This document shows positions 7,967-18,530 of a DNA stretch of 64,000 bases, piece by piece. The stretch is from Marinobacter szutsaonensis (GTDB lineage: Bacteria; Pseudomonadota; Gammaproteobacteria; Pseudomonadales; Oleiphilaceae): contig NZ_BAAAFC010000001.1 in the NCBI RefSeq assembly GCF_039523335.1, positions 2,108,001-2,172,000 of the forward strand. The letters are read 5' to 3'. Each line of letters opens with the position of its first letter. The stretch's first letter is position 1. The position numbers and the translations under genes are program-made. The notes beneath the pieces were generated by a model. It worked only from the letters and a program-made list of their open reading frames with translations, did no database searches and was not told where the DNA came from.

Positions 7967-10210
7967 TCACTTCACGGATGCGCAGGCATCCTCGAGGATC
8001 TTGTTGAGGGTCTTGCTCGGCTGCATGACCTCGCAGACCTTCTCCATCGGCGGGTGATAGTAACCACCGATATCTGCAGGATGGCCCTGGACCACAGTCA
8101 TCTCTTCCAGGATCTTGTCCTTGTTCTCTTCCAGCTGCTTGGACAGCTTGGTGAAGAACTCTTTCAGTTCCTTGTCATCGTCCTGCCTGGACAGTTCCTC
8201 GGCCCAGTAGCGGGCCAGGTGGAAGTGGGAACCGCGGTTGTCCAGCTCACCGGTGACCCGGGACGGAGACTGGTTGTTCTCCAGCAGGCGCTCGGTGGCC
8301 TTGTCCAGGGTCTGGCCCAGCAGGCGGGCACGCTCGTTGTGCTGCTTTTCGCCCAGCTCGTCCAGGGACACGGCGGTGGCCAGGAACTCGCCCAGGGAAT
8401 CCCAGCGCAGGTGGTTTTCCTGGATCAGCTGCTGCACGTGCTTGGGTGCTGAGCCGCCGGCACCGGTCTCGTACAGACCACCACCATTGAGCAGCGGTAC
8501 GATGGACAGCATTTTGGCACTGGTGCCCAGTTCCAGAATCGGGAACAGGTCGGTCAGGTAGTCACGCAGGACGTTGCCGGTCACGGAGATGGTATCCAGA
8601 CCACGGATCAGACGCTCCATGGTCCAACGGATCGCGCGCACCGGAGACATGATGCGGATGTCCAGACCTTCGGTATCGTGATCCTTCAGGTAGGTCTCAA
8701 CCTTCTTGATCAGCTGGGCGTCGTGGGCACGCTCATCGTCCAGCCAGAACACCGCCGGCATGCCGGTGGCACGGGCACGGCTGACCGCCAGCTTGACCCA
8801 GTCACGGATCGGCAGGTCCTTGGTCTGGCAGGCGCGCCAGATGTCACCCTGCTCGACGTTGTGCTCGGTCAGAACGATACCATCTTCCGCCACAACACGA
8901 ACGATGCCGTCTTCCTTGATTTCGAAGGTCTTGTCGTGGGAGCCATACTCCTCGGCCTTCTGGGCCATCAGACCGACGTTGGGGACAGTACCCATGGTGG
9001 TCGGATCGAAGGCACCGTGGGTCTTACAGAAGTTGATCACTTCCTGGTAGATGGTGGCGTAGGTGGACTCCGGCATCACCGCCTTGGTGTCCTTGAGCTT
9101 GTTGTCCCGTGCCCACATCTTGCCGGAGTTACGGATCATCGCCGGCATGGAGGCGTCAACGATGACGTCGCTCGGTACGTGCAGGTTGGTGATACCCTTA
9201 ACGGAATCCACCATGGCAATTTCCGGGCGGTGCTCGTAGCAGGCGTGCAGGTCTTCCTGGATTTCTTCCTGCTTGGATTCCGGCAGCTGCTTGATCTTCT
9301 CGACCACGCTGGAGAGACCGTTGTTCGGGTTCACGCCGATCTCGTCGAACAGCTCACCGTACTTGTCGAACAGGTCCTTGTAGAAAACCTTCACCGCGTG
9401 ACCAAACACGATCGGGTGGGAGATTTTCATCATGGTGGCTTTCACGTGCAGGGAGAACATGACACCGGTCTTCTCGCAGTCTTCGATGGCATCCTCGAAG
9501 AACTTGACCAGGGCCTTCTTGCTCATGAACATGCCGTCGAGCACTTCGCCTTCCTGCAGCGGCAGGTCGGACTTCAGCACAGTCTGCTCGCCCTTCTTGT
9601 TCTCGAACACGATGCGGGCGTTGGTGGCCTTGTCCAGGGTTACGGACTGTTCGCTGGAGTAGAAATCACCACCGCGCATGTGCGCCACGTGAGTCCGGGA
9701 AGCAGGACTCCACTCACCCATGGAGTGCGGATGCTTGCGAGCGAAGGCCTTGACCGCGGCCGGGGCGCGACGGTCGGAGTTGCCTTCGCGCAGTACCGGG
9801 TTGACGGCACTGCCCAGGACCTTGCTGTAACGGGCCTGGATTTCTTTCTCTTCGTCAGTCTCCGGATGCTCCTTGTACTCGGGCACCTTGTAGCCCTGCT
9901 CGTTCAGCTCTTTGATGGCTGCGCGCAGCTGGGGGATGGACGCGGAGATGTTCGGCAACTTGATGATGTTGGCGTCCGGATCCTTGGTGTACTCACCCAA
10001 TTCAGCCAGGGCATCCGGAACCCGCTGGTCTTCCTCGAGGTAGTCGGGAAACGCTGCCAGGATACGCGCCGCGAGAGAGATATCACTGGTTTCGAAGTCG
10101 ATACCAGCCGGCTTGGCGAAGGTTTCCAGGATGGGAAGCAGTGACCGGGTGGCGAGGGCGGGGGCCTCGTCGGTCAGTGTGTAGACAATCTTGGCTTTGG
10201 ATGATGTCAT
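7967..10210 (-). CDS. icd: Isocitrate dehydrogenase (NADP+), monomeric type
   Basis: A 747-residue monomeric isocitrate dehydrogenase, unrelated in length to the 420-residue dimeric form. It converts isocitrate to 2-oxoglutarate and CO2 with NADP+ in the TCA cycle. Family hallmarks are visible along the protein, including the N-terminal [15 protein letters not shown], the central [17 protein letters not shown] segment (here [18 protein letters not shown]), and [20 protein letters not shown] before [11 protein letters not shown]. The ATG at 10210 has GAGGA 5 nt upstream; an in-frame ATG 13 codons earlier is less likely. It is monocistronic, with a terminator downstream and a long upstream region. 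Confidence 0.96.
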   Translation of the reverse strand: MTSSKAKIVYTLTDEAPALATRSLLPILETFAKPAGIDFETSDISLAARILAAFPDYLEEDQRVPDALAELGEYTKDPDANIIKLPNISASIPQLRAAIKELNEQGYKVPEYKEHPETDEEKEIQARYSKVLGSAVNPVLREGNSDRRAPAAVKAFARKHPHSMGEWSPASRTHVAHMRGGDFYSSEQSVTLDKATNARIVFENKKGEQTVLKSDLPLQEGEVLDGMFMSKKALVKFFEDAIEDCEKTGVMFSLHVKATMMKISHPIVFGHAVKVFYKDLFDKYGELFDEIGVNPNNGLSSVVEKIKQLPESKQEEIQEDLHACYEHRPEIAMVDSVKGITNLHVPSDVIVDASMPAMIRNSGKMWARDNKLKDTKAVMPESTYATIYQEVINFCKTHGAFDPTTMGTVPNVGLMAQKAEEYGSHDKTFEIKEDGIVRVVAEDGIVLTEHNVEQGDIWRACQTKDLPIRDWVKLAVSRARATGMPAVFWLDDERAHDAQLIKKVETYLKDHDTEGLDIRIMSPVRAIRWTMERLIRGLDTISVTGNVLRDYLTDLFPILELGTSAKMLSIVPLLNGGGLYETGAGGSAPKHVQQLIQENHLRWDSLGEFLATAVSLDELGEKQHNERARLLGQTLDKATERLLENNQSPSRVTGELDNRGSHFHLARYWAEELSRQDDDKELKEFFTKLSKQLEENKDKILEEMTVVQGHPADIGGYYHPPMEKVCEVMQPSKTLNKILEDACASVK

Positions 10211-10316
10211 TTTCGTCCTCAGGCTATTGGGTGGGTTCAGGACGGTCATTGCAGGGTCAGGCGTCTTTTGGACGTCCGGCCTGTGCCATGACTGATTTCG
10301 GAACTTTTGATAGACC

Positions 10317-10361
10317 TACTAAGATACCATTTTTTCGTAATTTTTGGTTACGATCTTAGTA
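10317..10361. promoter_or_regulatory. Inverted repeat in icd upstream region
   Basis: Between icd and aacS (10211-10667) there is no gene. About 107 bp upstream of the icd start lies a 9-bp perfect inverted repeat, TACTAAGAT (10317-10325) and ATCTTAGTA (10353-10361), enclosing a second dyad CGTAA/TTACG (10336-10340 and 10348-10352). The surrounding 120 bp is clearly AT-richer than the genes. It may be an operator or part of the icd promoter region; no regulator is identified. The rest of the gap holds palindrome A1. Confidence 0.35.
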
Positions 10362-10463
10362 TTAGAACGGACTAAAAATGCCTGATCTTCGGTTACAGGA
10401 CGATGAAATGGCGGGAATTTACGAAATTTTCTAACATTATGATTTTTCTGGTTTGGGAGTATC

Positions 10464-10569
10464 GCGGTGGTGTGGCCGCCTCCCAAAACCCGCTCAAGCC
10501 CGTCCATGGGGCGCTTGAGCTCCGCCATCCATGGCTCCGCACAGTTTTGGAAGGCGGCCACACCACCGC
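10464..10569. repeat. Long palindrome, family A copy 1
   Basis: Two 26-nt arms (10464-10489 and 10544-10569) are complementary except for one base. The 54-nt interior can form two further hairpins: GCTCAAGC (10492-10499) with GCTTGAGC (10513-10520), and GCCAT with ATGGC around 10524-10535. The whole folds as a stem with a two-hairpin head. The segment 10512-10553 is identical to 54872-54913 of copy A2, whereas the outer arms are unrelated between the two copies. It lies 98 bp past the aacS stop and upstream of icd. No open reading frame or transposase is associated. Confidence 0.85.
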
Positions 10570-10667
10570 TCTTAGACCACTCAGTTAAGCCCCCGAACCA
10601 GGGTCCGACACGGCGTATTTCAACCCGATTTTGTCAACAATACGCCATGCCACGCCATCCAGGTTCT

Positions 10668-12659
<1,992 letters not shown>

Positions 12660-12675
12660 CCGTCTCTCCTGAGTG

Positions 12676-13455
12676 TTACTGCATATGCCAGCCGTGACTG
12701 ACCACAATGGACTGGCCGGTCAGGGCAGCGGACGGGAAGGCGGCCAGGTGCACGGCCAGTTCCGCAACGTCTTCGAGGGTGGTGAACTCCCCGTCCACAG
12801 TGTTCTTCAACATGACTTTGCTGATCACTTCCTCTTCGGAAATGCCCAGCTCCCTGGCCTGTTCCGGAATCTGCTTGTCCACCAGGGGGGTACGCACGAA
12901 CCCGGGGCAGATGATGTTGCTCCGCACGCCGTGTTCCGCCCCCTCCTTCGCCACCGCCCGGCACAGCCCCAGCATGCCATGCTTGGCCGCCACATAGGGC
13001 GCTTTCAGCGGTGAGGCCTCCAGCGAATGCACCGACCCCATGTACAGCATGGTGCCGCCACCGCTCAGGTACATATGCTTCAGCGCGGCACGGGTCACCA
13101 GGAAGGCACCATCGAGATGCACGCTCATGACCTTGCTCCAGTCGGAATAGGCGAGCTTGTGCACCGGATCGATGTGCTGGACGCCGGCATTCGCCAGAGC
13201 GATGTCCAGACCGCCCCACTGTTTAACCACATAGTTTACGTTTACGTCAACTTCTTCTTCGTTGGTGACGTCCATTTTAAGTGCCATGGCGGTGCCACCC
13301 GCCTGCTCGATGGCCGCCACGGTTTCCCGGGCGGACTCGAGTGTCAGGTCGGCTACGGCCACCTTCGCGCCTTCACGGCCGTAGGCCTCGGCAATGGCGC
13401 GGCCGATGCCCCGACCGGCCCCGGTAATCAGGGCAATACGATTTTCCAGACGCAT
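12676..13455 (-). CDS. bdhA: D-3-hydroxybutyrate dehydrogenase (SDR family)
   Basis: A 259-residue short-chain dehydrogenase that oxidises D-3-hydroxybutyrate to acetoacetate with NAD+. The nucleotide-binding TGAGRGIG is near residues 11-18, NAG occurs in ALANAGVQH, the catalytic Ser lies in MGSVHS, and the Tyr/Lys pair is YVAAK. The [19 protein letters not shown] region and the C-terminal [14 protein letters not shown] are typical of bacterial 3HB dehydrogenases. The ATG at 13455 has AAGGAG 9 nt upstream. Its place between the TRAP permease and acetoacetyl-CoA synthetase genes, with gaps of 13 and 16 bp, supports the assignment. Confidence 0.93.
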   Translation of the reverse strand: MRLENRIALITGAGRGIGRAIAEAYGREGAKVAVADLTLESARETVAAIEQAGGTAMALKMDVTNEEEVDVNVNYVVKQWGGLDIALANAGVQHIDPVHKLAYSDWSKVMSVHLDGAFLVTRAALKHMYLSGGGTMLYMGSVHSLEASPLKAPYVAAKHGMLGLCRAVAKEGAEHGVRSNIICPGFVRTPLVDKQIPEQARELGISEEEVISKVMLKNTVDGEFTTLEDVAELAVHLAAFPSAALTGQSIVVSHGWHMQ

Positions 13456-13468
13456 TTTTGTTTTCTCC

Positions 13469-14833
13469 TTAGTCGTAAGCCACGCTAGGCAGCCAGGTTG
13501 CAATCTCCGGTACCAGGAAGACGATCGCCAGCGCTACCAGCTGAATAATGATGAACGGCACCACGCCCCGGTAGATATCCGTGACTTTAATTTCCGGTGG
13601 CGCTACCCCCTTAATGTAGAACAGGGCGAAGCCGACCGGGGGCGTCAGGAACGACGTCTGCAGGCACATGGCAAACAGGATGGTGAACCAGACCAGATCA
13701 AACCCCAGGCTTTCCACAACCGGGGCCACCAGAGGCAGGATGATCAGGGTGATCTCCACCCAGTCCAGGAAGAAGCCCAGCAGGAAGACACCAAACAGGA
13801 TGGTGAGAACAACGCCGTAGGGACCGAAGGGCAGGCCCAGCAGGGCATCCTCGATCACCTGGTCGCCACCCAGCCCCCGAAGGACCACAGAGAACGCAGT
13901 TGCCCCCAGGAAGATGGCGAAGATGAACGCAGCCGTGCGGGTTGTCTGCTGCATGGAGGAGTTGAGCACTTTGAGGTTCAGTCGGCGAGACATCAGGGCC
14001 AACAGCAGGGCGCCAAGAGCGCCAACACCGGATGCCTCCGTCGGGGTTGCGATACCGGCAAAAATGGAGCCCAGCACACCCAGGATCAGCGCGGCCGTCG
14101 GTACGACTGCTTTCGCCACTTCCCAGACAATGCCCCAGGTCACTTTCTCAGTACCTTCCGGCACCGGCGCAATGTGCGGTTGCAGCATGGGACGGATGAT
14201 AGCGTAGGCCACGTACATGGCACCCAGCATCAGACCGGGAAAGAACGCGCCCATGAACAGGTCGCCTACTGACGCTTCGGGAACCGCCAGCCGGTCTGCC
14301 ATCAGCACCAGCATGATGGAAGGCGGAATCAGAATACCAAGGGTCCCGGTGGCACAGGCAGTACCCACGGCAAACCCCTTGTTGTACTTGTTCTCCATCA
14401 TCACCGGCAGGGACAGCATGCCCAGAAGCACGACGGATGCGCCAATAATACCGGTAGTCGCCGCCAGCAGTACGCCGATGACGATCACGGTTACTGCATA
14501 GCCACCGCGGACGGCGCCAAACAGTTTGACCATGCTGTTCATCAGGCGCTCGGCCACACCGGACTGGTCAAGCATGATGCCCATGAAAATAAACATGGGC
14601 AGGGCCACAAGGGTCTCGCTACTTACCACTTTCCATATTCGTTCGGGAACAAGCCCCATGGAAGACTGGTAATCAAACCAGAGATTGGCACCGAAATTCT
14701 CAACGGCGACCACACCGACGACGGTCCAGATAACCGCGGTGCCACCCAATACCCACGCAACCGGATAACCGGTCATCAACAGCGCCCCGAACGTGAGGAA
14801 CATGCCGATTACGAAAAGGGTTTCAAGCTCCAT
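13469..14833 (-). CDS. dctM: TRAP transporter large permease (DctM)
   Basis: A 454-residue polytopic protein with about 12 hydrophobic helices, of the DctM family, which forms the Na+-coupled transport channel of TRAP systems. The family segments [24 protein letters not shown] and [18 protein letters not shown] are evident. The ATG overlaps the dctQ stop (ATGA at 14830-14835), so the two membrane subunits are translationally coupled. Followed after 13 bp by bdhA. The genomic context predicts 3-hydroxybutyrate as substrate; the sequence itself does not fix the ligand. Confidence 0.93.
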   Translation of the reverse strand: MELETLFVIGMFLTFGALLMTGYPVAWVLGGTAVIWTVVGVVAVENFGANLWFDYQSSMGLVPERIWKVVSSETLVALPMFIFMGIMLDQSGVAERLMNSMVKLFGAVRGGYAVTVIVIGVLLAATTGIIGASVVLLGMLSLPVMMENKYNKGFAVGTACATGTLGILIPPSIMLVLMADRLAVPEASVGDLFMGAFFPGLMLGAMYVAYAIIRPMLQPHIAPVPEGTEKVTWGIVWEVAKAVVPTAALILGVLGSIFAGIATPTEASGVGALGALLLALMSRRLNLKVLNSSMQQTTRTAAFIFAIFLGATAFSVVLRGLGGDQVIEDALLGLPFGPYGVVLTILFGVFLLGFFLDWVEITLIILPLVAPVVESLGFDLVWFTILFAMCLQTSFLTPPVGFALFYIKGVAPPEIKVTDIYRGVVPFIIIQLVALAIVFLVPEIATWLPSVAYD

Positions 14834-15471
14834 CAGGACGCATCCTCTTTCTTGTTATCATCGGACTCGACCCGGACTGGCTTCGGAAAGCCGAAAAGCA
14901 GGGCAGTAACTTTCAGCAAACGGGACAGGGCAGCGATAATGAGAAGCACAAATGACAGTGCCAGAACGCCCTTGAGGATCCAGCGGTAAGGAAGGCCCGC
15001 CGGTGCCTGGCTGGTCTCGCCCTGCTCCCAGGAACTGACGGCATAGGGAATCATTTCCCAGACCGCCAGCACCAGAAATGGCAACAACAAAAACACCAGA
15101 CCGAACAGTTCAATCCAGGCCTGGCCTTTGAGCGACAGGCGTTCATGGATCACATCCACCCTGACATGATCATCGGTTACCAGGGTATAGCCCAGCCCCA
15201 ACAACCAGCCCGCACCAGCCAGATGCCACTGGACTTCCTCCAGAGTCACCGAACCCATACCAAAGGCATAACGACCCACCACTGCGTAGATGATCACACC
15301 GGTGACCACTACCCAAAGCCAGGAAGCGCTCTTGCCTATTGCAGAAATCACACCATCCATTAACTGGCTGAGCCGGGTGGTCGGGAACTCGGTGTGATGA
15401 TGAATAAATTGACCGGCGTCCGACGCCGATGCATGGACATCGGGCGGTGAGCCTTTATCAGACACTGCCAT
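14833..15471 (-). CDS. dctQ: TRAP transporter small permease (DctQ)
   Basis: A 212-residue membrane protein with four hydrophobic helices (first near residues 45-70, ASWLWVVVTGVIIYAVVGRYAFG). The family motif around VTLEEVQWHLAGAGWLLGLGY and the DDHVRVDV segment are diagnostic of DctQ. It pairs with DctM to form the TRAP membrane complex. A hydrophilic N-terminal tail of about 40 residues and a charged C-terminal tail are longer than in the shortest family members. Its stop overlaps the start of dctM. Confidence 0.92.
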   Translation of the reverse strand: MAVSDKGSPPDVHASASDAGQFIHHHTEFPTTRLSQLMDGVISAIGKSASWLWVVVTGVIIYAVVGRYAFGMGSVTLEEVQWHLAGAGWLLGLGYTLVTDDHVRVDVIHERLSLKGQAWIELFGLVFLLLPFLVLAVWEMIPYAVSSWEQGETSQAPAGLPYRWILKGVLALSFVLLIIAALSRLLKVTALLFGFPKPVRVESDDNKKEDAS

Positions 15472-15509
15472 ACAACAGTTCCTCGTTCAGAAAGCCTGCC
15501 GTGAAACAA

Positions 15510-15567
15510 GGATGGCCCCGCAGGGCCATCCAGACTTGATCAGAGAACACCGGAATTGCTTCCGGTG
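15510..15567. other. Two stem-loops between dctP and dctQ
   Basis: Downstream of dctP there are two perfect hairpins: GGATGGCCC/GGGCCATCC (15510-15531, loop CGCA) and CACCGGAA/TTCCGGTG (15548-15567, loop TTGC). Neither has a T run on either strand. They probably act as RNA stabilisers or partial terminators that raise binding-protein mRNA relative to the permease genes, as is common in binding-protein transporter operons; this role is inferred. Confidence 0.6.
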
Positions 15568-15587
15568 CTCAGGGTCAGCCCCGAACC

Positions 15588-16640
15588 TTAGAGGTCCGCC
15601 GGAACATAGGCGCGCGTATCCCAGACCTTGTAGGATTCCATGAATTCCTGCTGGCTCTCGTAAACACGCTTGAAGTCGGCATCCTTGGCGGCTTCTTCTT
15701 TCAGCACTTCCTCGGTAACCGCCTTCAGCTCTTTAAGAACTTCGCGGGGGATCTGATCGGCCTGAACGCCCTTGTCCTGGAACTCGGCCAGAACCTTGCC
15801 GTTCTTGTACTCGCCCTCGGCCAGACCACGAGTCGTCGCCGCGGTACAGGAAGCCTCAACGAGCGCCTTCTGGGCTTCGGTGGCACGATCCCACTCATCC
15901 TGGTTGATCAGCATGTACTGGGCCGTGAACTGCTGGTGCCAGCCCGGGAACAGGTTGTACTTGACCACCTGATTGAAGCCCAGGATCTGGTCGATGGCGG
16001 GCATGGAAAATTCAGTGGCATCGATGGTGCCTTTTTCCAGAGCCTGGTAGAGCTCACCGCCAGGCATCATGGTGACGGAAGCACCCAGCTTTTCGAGGAC
16101 CTTGCCACCCAGGCCGGCGAAGCGAATCTTCAGGCCCTCGTAGTCTTCCAGGGATTCAATGGGGTCGGCGTACCAACCCGCTGTTTCAGGCCCGATAATG
16201 CCGCACAGCTGTGCATGTACATCGAAGCCCTTGTTGGCATAGGTTTCCTGCAGCAGTTCATGACCGCCACCGAAGTAATACCAGCCAATGTAGGCCGGGG
16301 GCTTCATGCCGAAGGGTACAGCGGCAAACAGGGGAATCGCCGGCACTTTGCCCTGGTCGTAGCCGATCCAGGTGTAACCAGCCGATACCTTGCCATCAGA
16401 CACAGCCTGGAGAATATCGAATGGCGGAACCAGCTTGCCCGGCTCATAGACACGGACCTGGATGCTGCCATCGGAGGCGGTGGTGAGGTTATCTGCAACC
16501 CAGGCGGCGGGAGAACCGAGGCCCGGAAGGTTGGTAGCGAAGGCTACGGGCATTTTCCAGCGAAGATCGTCTGCAAACGCGGAACCGGTAGTCAGAGCGA
16601 TCGCACCGGCCACACCGGTGAGGGCCTTGAGAAGTTTCAT
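15588..16640 (-). CDS. dctP: TRAP transporter solute-binding protein (DctP)
   Basis: A 350-residue periplasmic binding protein. A signal peptide (MKLLKALTGVAGAIALTTGS, cleaved near AFA-DD) precedes the mature DctP-family domain. The conserved Arg region is KIRFAGLGGKVLEKLGAS and the ligand-cleft segment is PGGELYQALEKGTIDATEF. The ATG at 16640 with AGGAG 8 nt upstream is chosen over an in-frame ATG six codons earlier. It is the first gene of the dctPQM-bdhA-aacS operon, preceded by a sigma-54 promoter and two 16-bp dyads. Context predicts 3-hydroxybutyrate or a short oligomer as ligand. Confidence 0.92.
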   Translation of the reverse strand: MKLLKALTGVAGAIALTTGSAFADDLRWKMPVAFATNLPGLGSPAAWVADNLTTASDGSIQVRVYEPGKLVPPFDILQAVSDGKVSAGYTWIGYDQGKVPAIPLFAAVPFGMKPPAYIGWYYFGGGHELLQETYANKGFDVHAQLCGIIGPETAGWYADPIESLEDYEGLKIRFAGLGGKVLEKLGASVTMMPGGELYQALEKGTIDATEFSMPAIDQILGFNQVVKYNLFPGWHQQFTAQYMLINQDEWDRATEAQKALVEASCTAATTRGLAEGEYKNGKVLAEFQDKGVQADQIPREVLKELKAVTEEVLKEEAAKDADFKRVYESQQEFMESYKVWDTRAYVPADL

Positions 16641-16815
16641 TGGCAAGTCTCCTTGCATTGTTGTTGTGTATGGCCCCGCGGAATACCGCTATGGAGGGCC
16701 GGATCTGAATAGGTCAGACGACGCAGGAACAGACAGACGAAGGGGAAGTCCGGGTCCAACAGTCGGCGTCAGTCTTGTTGTCTGCGTTGTTCTGACGTCC
16801 TGCAACCAGGGCATT

Positions 16816-16830
16816 GCAGATGACGTGCCA
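16816..16830 (-). promoter_or_regulatory. Sigma-54 (-24/-12) promoter of dctPQM-bdhA-aacS
   Basis: On the minus strand the sequence reads TGGCAC, five bases, then CTGC. It matches the consensus TGGCAC-N5-TTGC at all positions but one, and the essential GG (-24) and GC (-12) are intact with correct spacing. It lies about 175 bp upstream of the dctP start codon. The nearest activator dyad begins 65 bp further upstream. The rest of the 327-bp gap shows no gene. Confidence 0.75.
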
Positions 16831-16895
16831 GATCAGAATTCCAACTATATTTCAGATAGTTAGATAAAAATCGAAAGTCATTGCAGGAGAGATTC

Positions 16896-16911
16896 GTCCG
16901 AATATCCGGAC
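16896..16911. promoter_or_regulatory. Activator dyad, proximal site for dctP promoter
   Basis: GTCCGAATATCCGGAC is a 16-bp near-palindrome (14 of 16 positions symmetric). It resembles the other five sites near this locus and is the likely upstream activating sequence for the sigma-54 regulator encoded next to it. A gap of 65 bp separates it from the -24 element. Confidence 0.65.
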
Positions 16912-16958
16912 ATCTTCAGACCAGAGTCGTAGGTATTTGTACGGAGGTCAGGACAGCC

Positions 16959-16974
16959 GTCCGGAAATCAGGAC
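16959..16974. promoter_or_regulatory. Activator dyad, distal site for dctP promoter
   Basis: GTCCGGAAATCAGGAC has GTCC/GGAC half-sites with the same spacing as the proximal site. It overlaps the stop codon of the regulator gene (16968-16970), so regulatory DNA and coding sequence share these bases. Confidence 0.55.
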
Positions 16975-18380
16975 ATCCTGGCGAGCTTTTCGTAAAGGAC
17001 GGAGCGGGAGATTCCGAGCAACTTGGCCGCACGGGTCCGGTTGCCACGGGCGGCCACCAGGGCCTCTTCGATGGCCTGGGCCTCGGCTTCCGCCATGGTC
17101 TGGCCCAGGGGCCGGACGGGGCGTGGAGCAAGGGTCGACACCGGGCGGTTGCCGTTGCGCGGGAGCACCTTGAAGATGGCATCGGCGTCCAGCAGGCCGC
17201 CGTCCTCGCCCATGGTCAGGGCACGTTCCAGCACGTTGCGCAATTCCCGGATATTGCCGGGCCAATCGTAACCGGCCAGGGCCGAAACACCGGCGTCGGT
17301 GATCTCACCACGGACATCCAGACCGTCACCGATATCCTCCAGCAGTGCCTCGCAAAGCACCCCGAGGTCGGCCAGACGGTCGCGCAAGGGCGGGATGGGG
17401 ATTTCCAGCACGTTGAGACGGTAGTACAGGTCCGACCGGAAGCTGCCCTCGGCAATCATCGCTTCCAGGTTGCGGCTGGTGGCGGCAATTACCCGGACAT
17501 CCACGGGCACCACCTTGTTCGACCCCAGCGGTTCGATCTCCCCTTCCTGGAGGGCGCGCAGCAATTTGGCCTGCAGTGGCAGGGGCATGTCCCCCACCTC
17601 GTCCAGGAACAGGGTGCCGCCGTTGGCCAGCTGGAACTTGCCGTCGCGGGTGCGTCGGTCTGCACCGGTGTAGGCGCCGGGGGCGACGCCAAAGAACTCG
17701 GCCTCCAGCAGGTTGTCGGGAATCGCCGCCACGTTCACGCCCACAAAAGGCTTGTCGGTGCGGATGGAGACGGAGTGGATAGCCTGGGCCAGCACTTCCT
17801 TACCGGTGCCGGTCTCACCCAGCAGCAACACCGGCATGTCCCGTCCGGCAGCCAGACGGGCCCGGCGCTTCACTTCCAGCGCGGCCGGACTTGCGCCGAC
17901 AAAATCTCCCAGACTGTAGCGGGTACCCCGGGCCTTTTTCGCAAGCGCCTTGCGTGCCGCGGCCAGGTCCTGATGCAGCCGTCGGTACTTGCTGACCAGC
18001 GGGGTCAGGGGCTGCAAATCGTCATAGAGGACGAAAGCCACGGCACCGACCAGCTCGCCGCCATCATCGTAATAGGGCACACGGGTAACCACCAGTTGCT
18101 GCTTGTCGTGTTCCATGATGTCCAGCAGCAGCGGCTTGCCGGTCTCCACCACTTCCGGCATGCGGGTATGAGGGATCACGACCCGAACCGGTTTGCCGAT
18201 GGCATCGGCAACATTGCCCAATCCCAGCAACTGGGCGTAGCTCTGGTTGATCCAGGTGATCCGGGCCTCCCGGTCCACGGCGATGGCACCGGCGCTGGCT
18301 TCCTCGAACATGGGAAACAGCGCCTCGATCAGTTCGCGGGTCAACCCGCGCGGGCTCCGGTCGCCAAACAACTGTGTCAT
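16968..18380 (-). CDS. PAS-containing sigma-54-dependent activator
   Basis: A 470-residue bacterial enhancer-binding protein. A PAS-like sensory domain (about residues 20-130) and a helical linker lead into an AAA+ domain with Walker A GETGTGKE, sigma-54 contact loop GAYTGA (Tyr for the usual Phe), Walker B segment GGTLFLDEVG and arginine finger region FRSDLYYRLNV. A Fis-type helix-turn-helix closes the protein (RAAKLLGISRSVLYEKLARM). No receiver domain is present, so it probably senses a small molecule directly. The ATG at 18380 is uncertain; ATG 18413 is an alternative and neither has a strong Shine-Dalgarno. It lies directly upstream of the TRAP operon and probably activates it and the oligomer hydrolase. 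Confidence 0.9.
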   Translation of the reverse strand: MTQLFGDRSPRGLTRELIEALFPMFEEASAGAIAVDREARITWINQSYAQLLGLGNVADAIGKPVRVVIPHTRMPEVVETGKPLLLDIMEHDKQQLVVTRVPYYDDGGELVGAVAFVLYDDLQPLTPLVSKYRRLHQDLAAARKALAKKARGTRYSLGDFVGASPAALEVKRRARLAAGRDMPVLLLGETGTGKEVLAQAIHSVSIRTDKPFVGVNVAAIPDNLLEAEFFGVAPGAYTGADRRTRDGKFQLANGGTLFLDEVGDMPLPLQAKLLRALQEGEIEPLGSNKVVPVDVRVIAATSRNLEAMIAEGSFRSDLYYRLNVLEIPIPPLRDRLADLGVLCEALLEDIGDGLDVRGEITDAGVSALAGYDWPGNIRELRNVLERALTMGEDGGLLDADAIFKVLPRNGNRPVSTLAPRPVRPLGQTMAEAEAQAIEEALVAARGNRTRAAKLLGISRSVLYEKLARMS

Positions 18381-18430
18381 GGAATGTGCCCCACCGCTCT
18401 CAGGATTGATCATCACAACAGCACCCGGGT

Positions 18431-18446
18431 ATCCGGAAAACCGGAC
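18431..18446. promoter_or_regulatory. Activator dyad upstream of the regulator gene
   Basis: ATCCGGAAAACCGGAC matches the 16-bp dyad pattern at 14 positions. It lies 51 bp upstream of the preferred regulator start (18 bp from the alternative start), a place suited to autoregulation by blocking its own promoter. Confidence 0.55.
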
Positions 18447-18530
18447 ACCTCGCCGAGAGTATATGACCACCCTGTGAAAGGGGCAAACAGGTGAAGCCCC
18501 GGCGCGGGGCCGGGGCAAGGCGTTGAGGCA

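Noticed and set aside
8678..10144. Open plus-strand frame of 488 codons
   Set aside because: Lies wholly inside icd on the other strand; composition is a His/Val/Leu-rich antisense artefact.
10464..10569. Family A palindrome as an insertion sequence or integron attC site
   Set aside because: No transposase or integrase is linked, no target-site duplication is visible, and neither copy shows the attC conserved ends.
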